In this document: positions 14,637 to 15,152 of the stretch, one piece after another
How the letters are laid out: each line of letters begins with the position of its first letter
Position numbering within the stretch: the stretch's first letter is position 1
Assembly (NCBI GenBank): GCA_965371245.1
Contig: CBDUXT010000118.1
Span: 1-15,152, forward strand
Direction: 5' to 3'
Source: CBDUXT01 sp965371245
Lineage (GTDB): Bacteria > Planctomycetota > Phycisphaerae > UBA1845
DNA: 15,152 bases
Made by a program: the position numbers and the translations under genes
The notes under the pieces: generated by a model
Seen by the model: the letters and a program-made list of their open reading frames with translations, nothing else
What the model was told of the DNA's origin: nothing
Database searches by the model: none

Positions 14637-14847
14637 GCGAACGGGTGTCCTCCGAATGCCGACAGCCATGCCTGTTGCGCGGCGCCGAAGTCCCAAGCAC
14701 GATGCCCATCAGGCACGAGATTCGCAGGAAACCGCCGAACACTCAAGAGCATCCGGTCCGCGCCCGAAGATCGAGGCGGTTCTTCTGCGCCAACGCTATC
14801 AACACTCCCGTTTAGCCGCCCTGAGCGCAGGACGCTGTAACCGCTTG
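14637..14847. other. Intergenic stretch
   Basis: No gene or structured element is evident. A 72-codon plus-strand open frame here (14656-14874) has a random basic composition and overlaps the end of the minus-strand gene. Confidence 0.4.
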
Positions 14848-15150
14848 TTACACCGCATCCGTTTCTATCATTGAGGCAAGGTCCGGATCGCCCTTAATAC
14901 GCTTCTGAATGACCACGTCCTCGGTCTCGCGTGCAGAAGCCAGGTACTTCACTGCAAGATCGCGGTCACCGCTTGCGAGGGCCAGCCTCGTCATGTTTAG
15001 CAGAACTATTCGTCCAGAGTCGTCCGCCATGGAAACATAATCGAGCAACATGCTCAGCGCGCCAAGTCCTCTTTTGATCTTCTCCAGATCACGGGTCTGA
15101 GAGATATCACCAAATCTTGTGGATGAGGATTTTTCAAGCGGCGTTTTTTC
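14848..15150 (-). CDS. C-terminal part of an unidentified helical protein, partial at right edge
   Basis: The frame is open from the TAA at 14848 to the right edge of the window, giving just over 100 residues of C-terminus. The internal ATG at 15051 is probably not the start, since protein-like sequence continues before it (GDISQTRDLEKIKRGLGAL). The composition is helical and polar: YVSMADDSGRIVLLNMTRLA, then LASGDRDLAVKYLASARETE and IKGDPDLASMIETDAV. Phrases such as GDRDLAVKYLASA and a C-terminal KGDPDLASM look like a TPR-like helical hairpin, but no family can be named. No membrane segment is seen in the visible part. Confidence 0.6.
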   Translation of the reverse strand, partial: EKTPLEKSSSTRFGDISQTRDLEKIKRGLGALSMLLDYVSMADDSGRIVLLNMTRLALASGDRDLAVKYLASARETEDVVIQKRIKGDPDLASMIETDAV

Positions 15151-15152
15151 TT

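Noticed and set aside
14656..14874. 72-codon plus-strand ORF
   Set aside because: It has random basic composition, no ribosome site, and overlaps the end of the minus-strand gene at 14848.
1..15152. CRISPR array or complete insertion sequence
   Set aside because: No regularly spaced repeats of 25-40 bp and no transposase with terminal inverted repeats were seen.

Overview
The window looks like an accessory stretch of a high-GC Planctomycetota genome, probably a Phycisphaerae-like lineage. This rests on family recall, not on a search. The signs are a secreted RHS/YD-repeat protein carrying the C-terminal beta-sandwich plus dockerin-like module common in these bacteria, a membrane protein ending in the CxxC-YDLTGN-SGRCPEC zinc ribbon, secreted right-handed beta-helix proteins, a WG-repeat protein, and a truncated ankyrin gene. 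No rRNA, complete tRNA or CRISPR array was found.

Layout. Positions 1-1312 (+): a DUF4145 gene cut by the left edge, then a second HEPN-like gene. Positions 1313-2692: the edge of an old integrated element. It holds a small DUF5681-like gene on the minus strand, an integrase-tail-like ORF, a 3' tRNA-Gly(GCC) fragment that resembles an attachment site, and a 25-bp repeat on both sides of that fragment. Positions 2675-5849 (+): a 5'-truncated RHS gene with an internal module insertion and a cysteine-rich tip, followed 40 bp later by a four-helix membrane protein with a zinc ribbon. Positions 6004-9310 (+): two copies of a 0.57-kb segment encoding the start of a secreted beta-helix protein, with a WG-repeat lipoprotein-or-exported-type gene between them. 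The second copy is fused to the same dockerin-like module and RHS scrap found in the upstream RHS gene, and it carries a 1-base frameshift. Positions 9259-9520 (-): a broken ankyrin-type gene.

Positions 9723-14636 look like ordinary chromosome: an mddA-like methanethiol S-methyltransferase (+), a convergent periplasmic two-domain M16 peptidase (-), and a divergent PLP-dependent threonine/serine dehydratase-like enzyme (+). The M16 and PLP genes share a 0.4-kb intergenic region with a nested inverted repeat. The C-terminal end of an unidentified protein runs off the right edge (-).

The genes do not form one pathway. The strongest theme is recombination among secreted-protein modules: RHS core, dockerin-like domain and beta-helix have been cut and rejoined at least twice within 7 kb. 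I found no clear new defence or metabolic system. The best candidates for something undescribed are the module inserted inside the RHS core, the RHS tip with its possible membrane partner, and the duplicated beta-helix segment flanking the WG gene.
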